Part shown: positions 26,291 through 35,980 of the stretch, in pieces
Position numbering within the stretch: the stretch's first letter is position 1
Layout: each line of letters begins with the position of its first letter
NCBI GenBank assembly: GCA_040779345.1
Contig: JBFONU010000012.1
Span: 1 to 64,000, forward strand
DNA: 64,000 nt
Source of the DNA: Thalassotalea_H sp040779345
Lineage (GTDB): Bacteria; Pseudomonadota; Gammaproteobacteria; Enterobacterales; Alteromonadaceae
Reading direction: 5' to 3'
The notes under the pieces: model-generated
Databases searched by the model: none
Told to the model about the DNA's origin: nothing
What the model saw: only the letters and a program-made list of their open reading frames with translations
Made by a program: the position numbers and the translations under genes

Positions 26291-27100
26291 TCAGTATTTA
26301 TATCTTTGCAGTCCGGTTTCATTAAGAATTTTTGCGGTTATTTCTTCAACTGAAAATTTCGTGGTATTTAAAAAGGGGATCTTTTCTTTTTTATACAATT
26401 TTTCAACTTCTCTCACTTCCATTCTACATTGTCTAGCGGATGAGTATTTACTGTTAGACATTCTTTCATTTCGTATATCCATTAACCGTTGTGCGTCGAT
26501 GGTTAAACCAAAGAGTTTCTTTTTATGTGGTATAAGAAAACTTGGTAATTTAAGTTCATCCATATCATCGTCGGTAAAAGGATAATTAGCCGCTTTAATA
26601 CCATATTGCAGCGCGAGGTAAAGTGATGTTGGCGTTTTTCCAGAACGGGAAACACCGACTAAAATAACATCGGCATGGTCATAATTAGAGACATTTGAAC
26701 CATCATCATTGGCGAGAGAATAATTAACCGCATCAATTCGATAATCGTAGCTGTTTTCATGAATACTATGGGTTCTATGTGCCTTAGGTTTAGCTGAAAT
26801 ACCAAGTTGCTGCTCTAAAGGTGAAACAAAATGCTCGAGAAAGTTATAAATGATGCCATCACAGCTATCAATAATTTCTCTAATTTCAGGATTAACAAAG
26901 GTATGAAAAACCAGTGGCGGCTCATTTGAACGTTTAGCGGCTTTATTGATTAATGCCTTCGCCTCTAAGGCTTTTTCCTTAGTTTCTATAAATGAGATTG
27001 TTTCATGTTCAAAATCTACAGGAAATAATGATAAAAGTGCATGTCCAAAAACTTCCGAAGTAATTGCTGTGCCATCTGAGATGTAAAAAGCTGTGCGCAT
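26291..27100 (-). CDS. ppsR: PEP synthase regulatory protein (bifunctional kinase/pyrophosphorylase)
   Basis: A 269-residue DUF299 protein that switches PEP synthase off and on by ADP-dependent phosphorylation of an active-site Thr and Pi-dependent dephosphorylation. The P-loop GVSRSGKTPTSLYLALQYG lies near residues 150-168. SDGTAITSEVFGHALLSLFP at the N-terminus and R..R..N.KYSSARQCRMEVREVE near the C-terminus are family hallmarks. It is divergent from ppsA across 153 bases, the arrangement of E. coli, which fixes its role. Confidence 0.93.
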   Translation of the reverse strand: MRTAFYISDGTAITSEVFGHALLSLFPVDFEHETISFIETKEKALEAKALINKAAKRSNEPPLVFHTFVNPEIREIIDSCDGIIYNFLEHFVSPLEQQLGISAKPKAHRTHSIHENSYDYRIDAVNYSLANDDGSNVSNYDHADVILVGVSRSGKTPTSLYLALQYGIKAANYPFTDDDMDELKLPSFLIPHKKKLFGLTIDAQRLMDIRNERMSNSKYSSARQCRMEVREVEKLYKKEKIPFLNTTKFSVEEITAKILNETGLQRYKY

Positions 27101-27253
27101 TTTGATCCTTTGTCATAAATATTGAAAACAAATTGTGTAATTTACTGTGAAAACTTTCCAAATGCCTTTTAGTTTATTCGTTAAGCAGTGTAAAATGTTC
27201 TCAACTACAATGAAACAGTTAACCTTATTATTATCCAAATCGGAGAAGTTGTC

Positions 27254-29629
27254 GTGCAAGAATATGTACTTTGGTATGAAGAGTTAGGCATGAGTGATGT
27301 CGATCGCGTTGGTGGAAAAAACGCATCACTTGGAGAAATGATTTCAAATCTCGCTAATGTTGGCGTGCAAGTCCCTGGTGGTTTTGCGACTACCTCATTT
27401 GCTTTTAACGAATTTCTTGAACAAAGTGGCTTAAATGACAAAATATACCAATTACTAGACAGCTTAGATGTAAGTGACATTACTGCGTTAGGCGAGTGTG
27501 GCAAAACTATCCGTCAATGGATCATCGACACACCATTCTTACCCGATATGCAAAAAGATATTGAACAGGCTTATAACAAATTAGCCGGTGAATTTTCTGC
27601 AGATGCCTCTTTTGCGGTGCGCTCTTCAGCAACCGCTGAAGATATGCCAGACGCTTCATTTGCCGGACAACAAGAAACGTTTTTAAATGTTCGTGGTTTA
27701 GACGCGGTGATGGTTGCCGTTAAGCATGTTTTTGCCTCGTTATTTAATGACCGCGCAATTTCATATCGAGTTCACCAAGGATATGACCATCGTGGCGTTG
27801 CACTATCAGCAGGTATCCAACGTATGGTGCGCAGCGACATTTCTTCGTCTGGCGTGATGTTTTCTATCGATACCGAATCAGGATTTGAAGAGGTTGTATT
27901 TATCACCTCAAGCTATGGCTTAGGTGAAATGGTCGTGCAAGGCGCAGTTAACCCCGATGAGTTTTATGTTCATAAACCAACACTTGCTAAAAATAAACCT
28001 GCGGTTGTTCGTCGTAATATTGGCTCAAAAGCGATAAAAATGGTTTACACCGATACCCAAGAACATGGTAAGCAAGTTGAAGTGATTGATGTTGAAGAGG
28101 CTTTAGCTAATCAGTTTTCATTGAGCGATGATGAAGTGCAAGAGCTAGCTAAACAAGCGGTGATCATTGAAAAACATTATGGCCGTCCTATGGATATTGA
28201 GTGGGCTAAAGATGGTTTAGACGGTAAGCTCTATATTGTACAAGCACGCCCTGAAACGGTAAGAAGTCGTGAAAGTGGTAATGTAATGGAACAATTTCAA
28301 TTACAAACCAGCGCCGACATTATTTGTGAAGGACGCTCGATAGGACAAAAAATAGGCAGCGGCAAGGCAAAAGTATTGGCATCACTTGATGAGATGGATA
28401 AAATTCAACCGGGTGATGTGTTAGTGACTGATATGACAGATCCTGATTGGGAGCCGATCATGAAAAAGGCTTCTGCGATTGTCACTAACCGTGGTGGACG
28501 AACTTGTCATGCTGCAATTATTGCTCGTGAAATGGGAATACCTGCCGTGGTGGGATGTGGTAATGCGACCAGTAAAATTGCAACCGGAGATGAAGTGACT
28601 GTCTCTTGTGCTGAAGGCGATACAGGCTTTATTTATCAAGGCTTATTGGACTTTACAGTCACAACCTCAGAAGTTGATGCGATGCCGGCATTACCGTTAA
28701 AAATTATGATGAATGTTGGTAATCCCGACAGAGCTTTTGCTTTCGCAAGATTGCCTCATTCAGGTATCGGACTTGCTAGATTAGAGTTTATTATCAATAA
28801 AATGATCGGAGTTCACCCCAAGGCATTATTAAATTTTGATGAGCAATCGGCTGATTTACAAGATGAAATTAACGACATTATTGCCGGTTATGAAAGTCCT
28901 GTAGAGTTTTACATTGCAAAATTAACAGAAGGTATTTCAACATTAGCAGCAGCATACTCACCTGAAAAAGTGATTGTGCGTATGTCTGATTTTAAATCGA
29001 ATGAGTATGCTAACCTTGTAGGCGGTGAAGAGTTTGAACCGGAAGAAGAAAATCCTATGATAGGTTATCGCGGAGCGTCTCGTTATATTTCTAAAGACTT
29101 TAGAGAATGTTTTGCCCTTGAATGTGAAGCTATTAAACGGGTAAGAAACGACATGGATCTTACTAATGTCGAAGTGATGATCCCTTTTGTTAGAACACTT
29201 GAAGAAGCCGAGCAAGTTATCGAAATATTAGCTGAACATGGCTTAAAACGAGGTGAAAATGGCTTACGTGTGATCATGATGTGTGAATTGCCTTCTAATG
29301 CGTTATTAGCCGACCAATTCTTAGATCACTTTGATGGCTTTTCAATTGGCTCAAATGATTTAACACAATTAACCTTAGGGCTTGATAGAGATTCTGGTTT
29401 AATTGCCCATTTATTTGATGAGCGTAATCCAGCGATTAAGGCGTTATTGTCAATGGCTATCAAAGCGTGTAAAGCGCGTGGCAAATATGTGGGTATATGT
29501 GGTCAAGGCCCGTCAGATCATCCTGATTTTGCTGCATGGTTAGTTAAAGAAGGTATTGATAGTGTTTCACTTAATCCGGATACCGTTCTACCCACTTGGT
29601 TATATTTAGCAGAACAGCACGCTAAATAA
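27254..29629 (+). CDS. ppsA: Phosphoenolpyruvate synthase
   Basis: A 791-residue enzyme that makes PEP from pyruvate with ATP to AMP and Pi, feeding gluconeogenesis and aromatic synthesis. It has the N-terminal pyruvate phosphate dikinase ATP-binding domain (GGKNASLGEMI; FAVRSSATAEDMPDASFAGQQ), the phosphohistidine domain GGRTCHAAI with His at residue 419, and the C-terminal TIM barrel ending with GICGQGPSDHP. The start is GTG at 27254 with GGAG 8 bases upstream. Its regulator PpsR is divergent and a PEP-consuming DAHP synthase lies beyond. Confidence 0.95.
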   Translation: MQEYVLWYEELGMSDVDRVGGKNASLGEMISNLANVGVQVPGGFATTSFAFNEFLEQSGLNDKIYQLLDSLDVSDITALGECGKTIRQWIIDTPFLPDMQKDIEQAYNKLAGEFSADASFAVRSSATAEDMPDASFAGQQETFLNVRGLDAVMVAVKHVFASLFNDRAISYRVHQGYDHRGVALSAGIQRMVRSDISSSGVMFSIDTESGFEEVVFITSSYGLGEMVVQGAVNPDEFYVHKPTLAKNKPAVVRRNIGSKAIKMVYTDTQEHGKQVEVIDVEEALANQFSLSDDEVQELAKQAVIIEKHYGRPMDIEWAKDGLDGKLYIVQARPETVRSRESGNVMEQFQLQTSADIICEGRSIGQKIGSGKAKVLASLDEMDKIQPGDVLVTDMTDPDWEPIMKKASAIVTNRGGRTCHAAIIAREMGIPAVVGCGNATSKIATGDEVTVSCAEGDTGFIYQGLLDFTVTTSEVDAMPALPLKIMMNVGNPDRAFAFARLPHSGIGLARLEFIINKMIGVHPKALLNFDEQSADLQDEINDIIAGYESPVEFYIAKLTEGISTLAAAYSPEKVIVRMSDFKSNEYANLVGGEEFEPEEENPMIGYRGASRYISKDFRECFALECEAIKRVRNDMDLTNVEVMIPFVRTLEEAEQVIEILAEHGLKRGENGLRVIMMCELPSNALLADQFLDHFDGFSIGSNDLTQLTLGLDRDSGLIAHLFDERNPAIKALLSMAIKACKARGKYVGICGQGPSDHPDFAAWLVKEGIDSVSLNPDTVLPTWLYLAEQHAK

Positions 29630-29632
29630 ATA

Positions 29633-29659
29633 AATGAGATCAGCAGAGCTGATCTCATT
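29633..29659. terminator. Hairpin immediately after ppsA
   Basis: A 12-base perfect stem AATGAGATCAGC/GCTGATCTCATT with a 3-base loop, 4 bases after the stop. It has no T tract, so it may protect the mRNA 3' end rather than terminate. Confidence 0.55.
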
Positions 29660-29688
29660 GCTACTAATTCAAACTTATTGATTTGAAC

Positions 29689-29720
29689 AGCCCATAGTAA
29701 ATAGGTAATATGGGCTTTTT
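29689..29720 (+). terminator. Terminator between ppsA and the diguanylate cyclase gene
   Basis: AGCCCATA (29689-29696) pairs with TATGGGCT (29709-29716), followed directly by TTTT. Confidence 0.7.
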
Positions 29721-29757
29721 ACTAGCTTTAAATATTGCATTGGGATGAGTTTACTAA

Positions 29758-30795
29758 ATGGATAAGGATAATTTTGAGCGTAAACTATCACAGACTGCTT
29801 CTCTAACCTTAGCTATAGTGGTCTTATTAGGCACTATTTTACGACCTTTATTTAATGAACAAAATATCCTGTTTTCTGTTATTGGCGTTGTGAATTTTGT
29901 TATTGCATTTTCGTGTTATTGGTTGATCAAAAGAAAAGTATTAATAGATTCAGCGGCCCCCCTTGTTATTGTTATTACTTTATGTTGTTTAATTCCATTG
30001 CTTTATATTTCAGGTGGAGTTGACAGCCAATTTGCTTTTCTTATCCCGATAATCCCTGTTTTTTCCTGCTTATTTGCTAACTTTAGAGCTGTTATTCTGA
30101 CGAGTATCTTTTTGGTATTAATGGTGTTAGTTATGTTTTTTAACGCAAGTTGGATTATTGATATTGACCAACAACTGCTTAACAAGGATAAGCATATAGC
30201 CAAAACTTTTTGGCTCATTATCTCTATACTTTCCAGTGCTAGTTTTGGTTACTATTATCGTTTACAGAGTCAAAAAATAAGAGATTTATTACATAAGTAT
30301 GCTTATATTGATCCACTGACAGAATTAGCAAATCGTCGTTTTATTGAAGATACGTTAACTAAGGAATACTCTCGAAATATAAGAGGTGAACAATCACTTG
30401 CTGTGATGATGGTTGATATTGATCATTTTAAACTTTTTAATGATCAATATGGACATGATGTTGGTGATATTGTATTAAAAACTGTTGCTAATGAATTACA
30501 GCGTCACATTCGTTCTTCCGATACTATTGGACGTTATGGAGGTGAGGAGTTTTTAATTATTGTTCCTAATATAACGAAAGATGATTTATTGACGCTAGGT
30601 AAAAAGTTGGTGAGCCAGATAGCTAATGCCGTTATTGAATGCGGTAATGTACCTCATAAAGCGACCATTTCTATTGGTGCTATTTGGCAGGGTAAGGGGA
30701 GTGTTTTTAGTGAAAAAGAACTTGTCAAATACGCAGATAACACGCTTTACACTGCTAAATCTAAAGGACGAAATTGCTTTTGCCTTTACAAGTAA
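29758..30795 (+). CDS. Membrane-bound diguanylate cyclase (GGDEF)
   Basis: A 345-residue protein with six predicted helices in residues 15-170 as sensor, then a full GGDEF domain: DPLTELANRRF at its start, the active-site loop RYGGEEF (GGEEF at 261-265) and the closing KSKGRNCF. It should make c-di-GMP from two GTP. The RxxD inhibitory site does not appear at its usual place before GGEEF (SDTIGRYGG), so product inhibition may be absent. It is a single-gene unit after the ppsA terminator. The membrane domain matches no family I can name with confidence. Confidence 0.88.
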   Translation: MDKDNFERKLSQTASLTLAIVVLLGTILRPLFNEQNILFSVIGVVNFVIAFSCYWLIKRKVLIDSAAPLVIVITLCCLIPLLYISGGVDSQFAFLIPIIPVFSCLFANFRAVILTSIFLVLMVLVMFFNASWIIDIDQQLLNKDKHIAKTFWLIISILSSASFGYYYRLQSQKIRDLLHKYAYIDPLTELANRRFIEDTLTKEYSRNIRGEQSLAVMMVDIDHFKLFNDQYGHDVGDIVLKTVANELQRHIRSSDTIGRYGGEEFLIIVPNITKDDLLTLGKKLVSQIANAVIECGNVPHKATISIGAIWQGKGSVFSEKELVKYADNTLYTAKSKGRNCFCLYK

Positions 30796-30965
30796 CAATC
30801 TACGTTATGGGGAGATTAACTTAAATATATTCTTCGCCTCAAGGATTCCATGGAGGAATTCATTGACTCTTCTTATTTAAAGGCTGTATTTCGATGTCAC
30901 TTACAATTACTGTAAATATTAATTGACAAGCCCTTGTGAGTTAAAAATCCTCTAGTCGAATAAAC

Positions 30966-30981
30966 CATGATCTTGATCACA
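30966..30981 (+). promoter_or_regulatory. CRP/FNR-family binding site candidate
   Basis: CATGATCTTGATCACA agrees at 13 of 16 positions with the strong CRP site TGTGATCTAGATCACA. It also fits 8 of 10 defined bases of an FNR site (TTGAT-N4-ATCAA). Its centre (30973.5) is 41.5 bases before a transcription start predicted from the TAATCT at 31003-31008, the standard class II activator position. Confidence 0.5.
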
Positions 30982-31002
30982 ATAGCTCCTTTGTTCAAGG
31001 AG

Positions 31003-31008
31003 TAATCT
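31003..31008 (+). promoter_or_regulatory. Candidate -10 element for the ThDP decarboxylase gene
   Basis: TAATCT here would place transcription start near 31015, 25 bases before the ATG. No good -35 is seen at the matching distance, as expected for a promoter relying on an activator bound at the upstream CRP/FNR-like box. Confidence 0.35.
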
Positions 31009-31039
31009 GCGCGCATAAATTGAAAATAAGGAAGCACAA

Positions 31040-32848
31040 ATGCCCGCATCATATGAATTAAATTTTGGTAGTCAATACAACGCGAGTTTACCGACATTAG
31101 GCGAGGTTATGTCTGATGTTATCCAATTTTTTGGTGGTAATAAAATGTATGGTGTTGGAGGTGACTTTGCTGCAAATCTTATCGCTGCATTTGAAAAAAA
31201 CATCGATATCTGTCCATCAAGTAATGAAATGCATGCAGGTTTTTCTGCTTGTGCGCAAGCAGAAGTTGATGGACTAGGATTTTGCTTAACGACATATATG
31301 GTCGGGAGTTTACCTTGCACTTCGGCGGCGGCAATGGCGGTTACGGAAGGTTTACCGGTTATTTTTATTTCAGGCGCACCTGGTGAGTCAGAGGTTAATA
31401 ATCAAGCCATTCATCATACCATTCACCCAAATGCTTCGTGGAAAACAGGTTATGATCATGCGTTAAATGCTTTTGCAGCATTAGGCGTGAAAGTAGAGCG
31501 GTTACAAGGTGATAGGGCGAGTAGTCAGCCTAATGTTGCAGGAAATCGCTTTTTTCATTTGGTGGCACAAGCATACAAAACTAAACAGCCTGTTTTTATT
31601 GAAGTACCTCGTGATCTAGTTTTTGCTAAAACTCAATTATTAAAATTACCAGCTTCAGTTGATGACACATTTTGGGGAGAAAATGTTTTATCAGGGAGTG
31701 AATTAATTGTAGAGAGCATACTAAGTAAGTTGCAAGATGCTAAAGCGCCGCTGTTATATCTTGGAGACAAGCTTAAGCATAACAAAAAGTTGAAATCATT
31801 GATCATTGCCTTTGCCGAAAAATACAACATTCCATATGCGACTAGTTGGTTTGCTAAAGGTATTTTTGATGAGTACCATCCTTTATCACTGGGCGCTTAC
31901 AATGGCATATTTACCCAAAATCAAGGGCGCCACTATATTGAAAACAATGTTGATTATGTACTTGATGTCGCCACGAGTATTTTTGCGCAAGACAGTAATA
32001 CCGCTTTTGGCACAGGAACGCATAAAATTGAAAATTTTCATAATAGAACCTTGTTAAAAGGAGGCACAGTTTTAGAAAGAGATATCATTGAAGTTTTTGA
32101 ACAACTGATTAATGTGGACATTGCACCATTTAATTTTAGTCTATTCAACGGCAATGATAGTGAGCATTATGAAGATATTGCTAACAGTAAAGTAAACGCG
32201 TCAGATGCCATCGATTTTAATAACCTTGCATCTACCCTAAATAAGTTACAGAACGAGGATAAAACCCCTTACATTTATTTACCCGAAGTTGGTAATTCAT
32301 ATTTTACCAGTTATAGCCTGAAGGTTCGCGCTAACAGTATTGGCAGAGGGTGGTTAACGAATCCTTGGTATGGCGCTATGGGTACGGCCTTGCCTTATGC
32401 ACGTGCCGTTTCTCAACGAATTAAGGAAAATGGAGATAAAGAAAGGGCGGTTGTGATTATCGGCGATGGTGGTTTTCATTTTCAATTAAATGAACTGATC
32501 CACTTCTTAAAAGATCAGACTGACGTTACCATCATATATATGCGAAATAACGTTTTCCATTTGGGGAAAAGTGGTGATTCGAGTATTTATCATTGTAATG
32601 ATAAAGCCTTTGATGTTCATCACATCATCAAAGCTTATCAAGGTAGCTCTTATCAATGCGGTACAGTTTCAGCGTTTAAAAACTTTTTTAAACAAACATT
32701 GACTCGTAATGGTGTTCAGTTAATTGAAGTATTAGCGGATCCTGTTGAAGAGAAACAGTGTAATGAACTGAAATTATTAAACTTATATATAAAATCTAAA
32801 AATGGTAATGCTGAGGCTATAGAGAAATGGCAGCAATTAACATGTTAG
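31040..32848 (+). CDS. ThDP-dependent alpha-keto acid decarboxylase-like protein (pyruvate/indolepyruvate decarboxylase family)
   Basis: A 602-residue thiamine-diphosphate enzyme. The cofactor-activating Glu is E63 in SSNEMHAGFSACA. The adjacent His pair typical of pyruvate and indolepyruvate decarboxylases is HH at 125-126 (AIHHTI). The ThDP/Mg site runs from GDG (475-477) to NN (503-504). The middle domain and the C-terminus diverge strongly from PDC and IPDC and from acetolactate synthase, so the substrate is open: pyruvate, an aromatic keto acid or another 2-oxo acid. AAGGA precedes the ATG. It is monocistronic, behind a CRP/FNR-like site. No alcohol or aldehyde dehydrogenase gene adjoins it; frmA is 20 kb away. 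Confidence 0.75.
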   Translation: MPASYELNFGSQYNASLPTLGEVMSDVIQFFGGNKMYGVGGDFAANLIAAFEKNIDICPSSNEMHAGFSACAQAEVDGLGFCLTTYMVGSLPCTSAAAMAVTEGLPVIFISGAPGESEVNNQAIHHTIHPNASWKTGYDHALNAFAALGVKVERLQGDRASSQPNVAGNRFFHLVAQAYKTKQPVFIEVPRDLVFAKTQLLKLPASVDDTFWGENVLSGSELIVESILSKLQDAKAPLLYLGDKLKHNKKLKSLIIAFAEKYNIPYATSWFAKGIFDEYHPLSLGAYNGIFTQNQGRHYIENNVDYVLDVATSIFAQDSNTAFGTGTHKIENFHNRTLLKGGTVLERDIIEVFEQLINVDIAPFNFSLFNGNDSEHYEDIANSKVNASDAIDFNNLASTLNKLQNEDKTPYIYLPEVGNSYFTSYSLKVRANSIGRGWLTNPWYGAMGTALPYARAVSQRIKENGDKERAVVIIGDGGFHFQLNELIHFLKDQTDVTIIYMRNNVFHLGKSGDSSIYHCNDKAFDVHHIIKAYQGSSYQCGTVSAFKNFFKQTLTRNGVQLIEVLADPVEEKQCNELKLLNLYIKSKNGNAEAIEKWQQLTC

Positions 32849-33130
32849 TTATTACCATTTAATAGCTGCACTCCACATAGCCTAATGCGATTTATCTTTG
32901 ATAATTCATCTTTGCGAGGCCTTCAGTATAGCGTTATGACAAATATACTGATGTTGCCTTGCACTGATTAAAATGGAAATAGGCTGGCTGTTTAATAACG
33001 AATTGTCAATGAAGGATTAAGCCACTCTCACAGACAGTCCTAACATCATTATATTTATATAAATGCTCGAAATTATTGTAAATTAAACCTAAAATACATA
33101 TGTTAACTTTATAATATAAATGGAATAAAT

Positions 33131-33928
33131 GTGAATATGAAATCGTTACTTTTTGTGGTGTTTCCAGTGTTCGTTATGATAGTAACGGGTTGTGCTAAGT
33201 CTTCTACTGGGCGAAGTCAAATTACGCTGTTTTCTAGTAGTGAATTGAATAAGATGGGCGTCACCTCTTTTGAGGAGCTCAAGAAAAAAGAAAAAATTAG
33301 TACAGATAAAAAAACTAACCAATATGTGCAATGTGTTGCTGATTCAGTTATTAAGAATGTCCCTCAATCAGCCCATAAAGGGGCATGGGAAGTTGTTGTA
33401 TTTGATTCTGAACAAGTGAATGCTTTTGCCTTACCTGGTGGCAAGATTGGTGTTTATACCGGTATTTTAAAGGTAGCAGAAAACCAAGATCAATTAGCAG
33501 CAATTATCGGTCATGAAGTTGCTCATGTTATTGAACGCCACTCTAATGAGCGATTATCTTCAAATCAATTAACTCAAATGGGAGCCGTTGCCGGTAATGC
33601 TATTTTGACTCAACAAGGGGTTGAAAATAAAGAAACTTGGATGATGGCGGGGATGGCGATTGCTCAATATGGTTTTTTAATGCCATACAGTCGAATGCAT
33701 GAAAGTGAAGCCGATATAGTTGGGCAAGATCTTATGGCAAAGTCTGGTTTTCAGCCTAAAGCTGCCATTGAATTATGGGTAAACATGGCGAAACAAGCAA
33801 AAGGGGCACCGCCTGAGTTTTTATCAACACATCCATCGAATCAAACGCGTATTAAAGACTTAACAAGAAACTTAGTCGGTTCGAGCAAAAAATATAACAG
33901 CGATAATAGGCCGCAGTGCAACCGATAA
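33131..33928 (+). CDS. M48-family metalloprotease lipoprotein (LoiP/YcaL-like)
   Basis: A 265-residue protein with a lipoprotein signal ending VTGCAKS and an M48 zinc protease domain. The HEVAH zinc motif is at residues 128-132 and the third ligand Glu is in HESEADIVG. The FALPGGKIGVYTGIL and FLSTHPSNQTRI segments are typical of LoiP/YggG-type outer-membrane proteases, which act in envelope quality control. The GTG at 33131 has GGA six bases upstream; an ATG two codons later is the alternative. The C-terminus ends soon after the protease domain. Confidence 0.88.
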   Translation: MNMKSLLFVVFPVFVMIVTGCAKSSTGRSQITLFSSSELNKMGVTSFEELKKKEKISTDKKTNQYVQCVADSVIKNVPQSAHKGAWEVVVFDSEQVNAFALPGGKIGVYTGILKVAENQDQLAAIIGHEVAHVIERHSNERLSSNQLTQMGAVAGNAILTQQGVENKETWMMAGMAIAQYGFLMPYSRMHESEADIVGQDLMAKSGFQPKAAIELWVNMAKQAKGAPPEFLSTHPSNQTRIKDLTRNLVGSSKKYNSDNRPQCNR

Positions 33929-33966
33929 GCTCTTTAATATAAGTGCTATTTATAAGGTGAATATTG

Positions 33967-34149
33967 TTATTTTTTGTTAACTGTTTTCATCTTATGATCT
34001 GTTTTATGAGTGCGTGGTAAGGTTTCTTTAAGGTCATTTAAGCTTTTTTTTCTCAAAGGAACTTTGGCACTTTTTTGTACGGTACTGAAATTACCGATAA
34101 TAACCACAATCGCAATAATGATAATAACGGGGGCAACCCAGCTATCCAT
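33967..34149 (-). CDS. Small single-helix membrane protein, DUF2897-like
   Basis: A 60-residue protein with one N-terminal helix (VAPVIIIIAIVVIIGNFSTV) and a basic cytoplasmic tail (KVPLRKKSLNDLKETLPRTHKTDHK). Size and layout match DUF2897 proteins of Vibrio and Shewanella, which have no known role. It overlaps the M15 peptidase stop by 8 bases, so it is the last gene of the yffB-dapE-M15 run. In E. coli dapE is likewise followed by a tiny membrane protein (ypfN). Confidence 0.6.
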   Translation of the reverse strand: MDSWVAPVIIIIAIVVIIGNFSTVQKSAKVPLRKKSLNDLKETLPRTHKTDHKMKTVNKK

Positions 34150-34822
34150 TGTCTATCTCCCCAATATTTTTAATATATCGTAATATAATATCATCAAGCA
34201 TCGCTATTAGGCTTGTTTTTCCTGAAATTTCTACTGTTGATAAACATTGCTGTAACAATGAATGGTTAATGTTTTTTTCGAACAGTTTTGCCTGTGGAAA
34301 ATATGATAAATGCCAAGGCTCAGCAGCAATACCCCCACGGTAGACATCATAAGGAAAATAAAAACCAAAGCTTTTCGCATTGTTTTTAAGCCACTGGCTT
34401 AGAGAGTAAAATGGGCCACCTGCTTGATATTCCCATGGCTCAAGCATTAAAGACTGCTGCTCTTTTAATAAATTTTTATCATAAAAATCTATATCTGTGC
34501 CCCAATGATGTCTGCTGGCGCCAGGTAATGCTGAAAAAGTTAAAATTGCTCGAATGATCTCTTTTTCAGATAATTGCGCAATATTGATGTGATTATTGTC
34601 AATATCTTTAATCGTAAGTTCACCAACAAATTTGCGGTTCCAAATAGATAATTGACGATCAAACGAGCGAAAACCACTGGCAATAGTTAACTCAAAGCCT
34701 TGTTTGTTGGCGGCTTGACAGAGTTGTTCCCATGGCTGCACAACTTCTTTATGGATCCCAACGTTAGGGGAAAACCAGTGTATATGTTCGTCTGTTTGAC
34801 CAGTGACTTGTTTATTGTTCAT
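34142..34822 (-). CDS. M15-family D-alanyl-D-alanine carboxypeptidase (VanY-like)
   Basis: A 226-residue peptidase M15B. The zinc and catalytic residues show in SGFRSFDRQLSIWNRKF, SRHHWGTDIDFYD (His/Asp ligands) and EPWHLSY (Glu base and His). Family enzymes trim D-Ala from peptidoglycan or its fragments. No signal peptide is visible, so it may act in the cytoplasm on recycled muropeptides or be exported another way. Its ATG follows the dapE stop immediately, linking it to DAP synthesis. Confidence 0.85.
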   Translation of the reverse strand: MNNKQVTGQTDEHIHWFSPNVGIHKEVVQPWEQLCQAANKQGFELTIASGFRSFDRQLSIWNRKFVGELTIKDIDNNHINIAQLSEKEIIRAILTFSALPGASRHHWGTDIDFYDKNLLKEQQSLMLEPWEYQAGGPFYSLSQWLKNNAKSFGFYFPYDVYRGGIAAEPWHLSYFPQAKLFEKNINHSLLQQCLSTVEISGKTSLIAMLDDIILRYIKNIGEIDNG

Positions 34823-35980
34823 TTACTTATCTGAAGGTTTTTTCGCTAAAACATTGACTAAGGTTTGATAGTATATGTCAACTAAGGCTTCTAAATCTGA
34901 GCATTTCACTGATTCATTAACTTGATGAATAGTCGCATTGCAAGGGCCAACTTCTATAACCTCAGCACCGGTTGGCGCGATAAATCTCCCGTCTGATGTA
35001 CCACCTGACGTTGAAAGTTCAGTTTGTCGGCCGGTTACTTTCTCAATTGCTTTACTGACCGCATTAACAAATAACCCAGGCTCAGTAATAAAAGGTTTAC
35101 CATTAAAGGTCCATTTAATTTCGTAATCAAGTTGGTGTTCAGTTAATACCGCATTTATTTTGTCTACGATTTTTTCGAAGGATAACTCAGTGCTAAAACG
35201 TAAGTTAAACCAAGCGGTTAAATGCCCCGGAACAACGTTGGTTGCGCCAGTGCCTGATTCTATATTTGACAGTTGAAAACTGGTTTCTGGAAAAAAATCA
35301 TTGCCATGATCCCAATGCATACTGCTTAGCTCTGCTAACGCTGGCATGGCAAGATGGATAGGATTTTTAACATGCTCAGGGTAGGCAACATGGCCTTGTT
35401 TGCCATGAATCGTTAGCTCACCTGATATTGAACCTCTGCGACCATTTTTAATAATATCACCGACTTGATCAGTACTTGAAGGCTCGCCAACGATACAATA
35501 ATCAATTTTTTCATTTCGAGCTTCTAACGTATCGATGACCCTTGTAGTACCGTTGATAAAAGGTCCTTCTTCATCACTGGTTATCAAATAGGCGATAGAC
35601 CCTTGATGATCAGGGTGATCAGTGACAAATTTTTCAGTCGCAACTAACATCGCTGCTAAACTGCCTTTCATATCGGCAGCACCACGGCCATATAACATGC
35701 CATCTTTAATTGTTGGCTCAAAAGGGGGGCTATGCCATAGTTCTAAATTGCCAGCAGGTACAACATCGGTATGACCAGCAAAACAAAAAACGGGCTGCTC
35801 TGTGCCGCGTCGAGACCATAAATTAGTGGTATCTTCAAAGATCATACTTTCATTTGAAAACCCCGATTTTTCGAGTATTTCGGCCATTAATACTTGGCAT
35901 TCAGCATCTTCAGGTGTGACCGAAATTCTTGAAATTAGTGTTTTAGTTAGTTCAATAACGCTTGTCGTTGCTTGACTCAT
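34823..35980 (-). CDS. dapE: Succinyl-diaminopimelate desuccinylase
   Basis: A 385-residue M20 dizinc hydrolase that releases meso/LL-diaminopimelate precursor for lysine and peptidoglycan. Motifs include FAGHTDVVPAG, YGRGAADMKGSLAAM, SDEEGPFINGT with the catalytic Glu, STSGGTSDGRFI and VNESVKCSDLE. Its length equals E. coli DapE. The ATG overlaps the upstream yffB stop (ATGA), and the M15 peptidase gene starts at its own stop. Confidence 0.95.
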   Translation of the reverse strand: MSQATTSVIELTKTLISRISVTPEDAECQVLMAEILEKSGFSNESMIFEDTTNLWSRRGTEQPVFCFAGHTDVVPAGNLELWHSPPFEPTIKDGMLYGRGAADMKGSLAAMLVATEKFVTDHPDHQGSIAYLITSDEEGPFINGTTRVIDTLEARNEKIDYCIVGEPSSTDQVGDIIKNGRRGSISGELTIHGKQGHVAYPEHVKNPIHLAMPALAELSSMHWDHGNDFFPETSFQLSNIESGTGATNVVPGHLTAWFNLRFSTELSFEKIVDKINAVLTEHQLDYEIKWTFNGKPFITEPGLFVNAVSKAIEKVTGRQTELSTSGGTSDGRFIAPTGAEVIEVGPCNATIHQVNESVKCSDLEALVDIYYQTLVNVLAKKPSDK

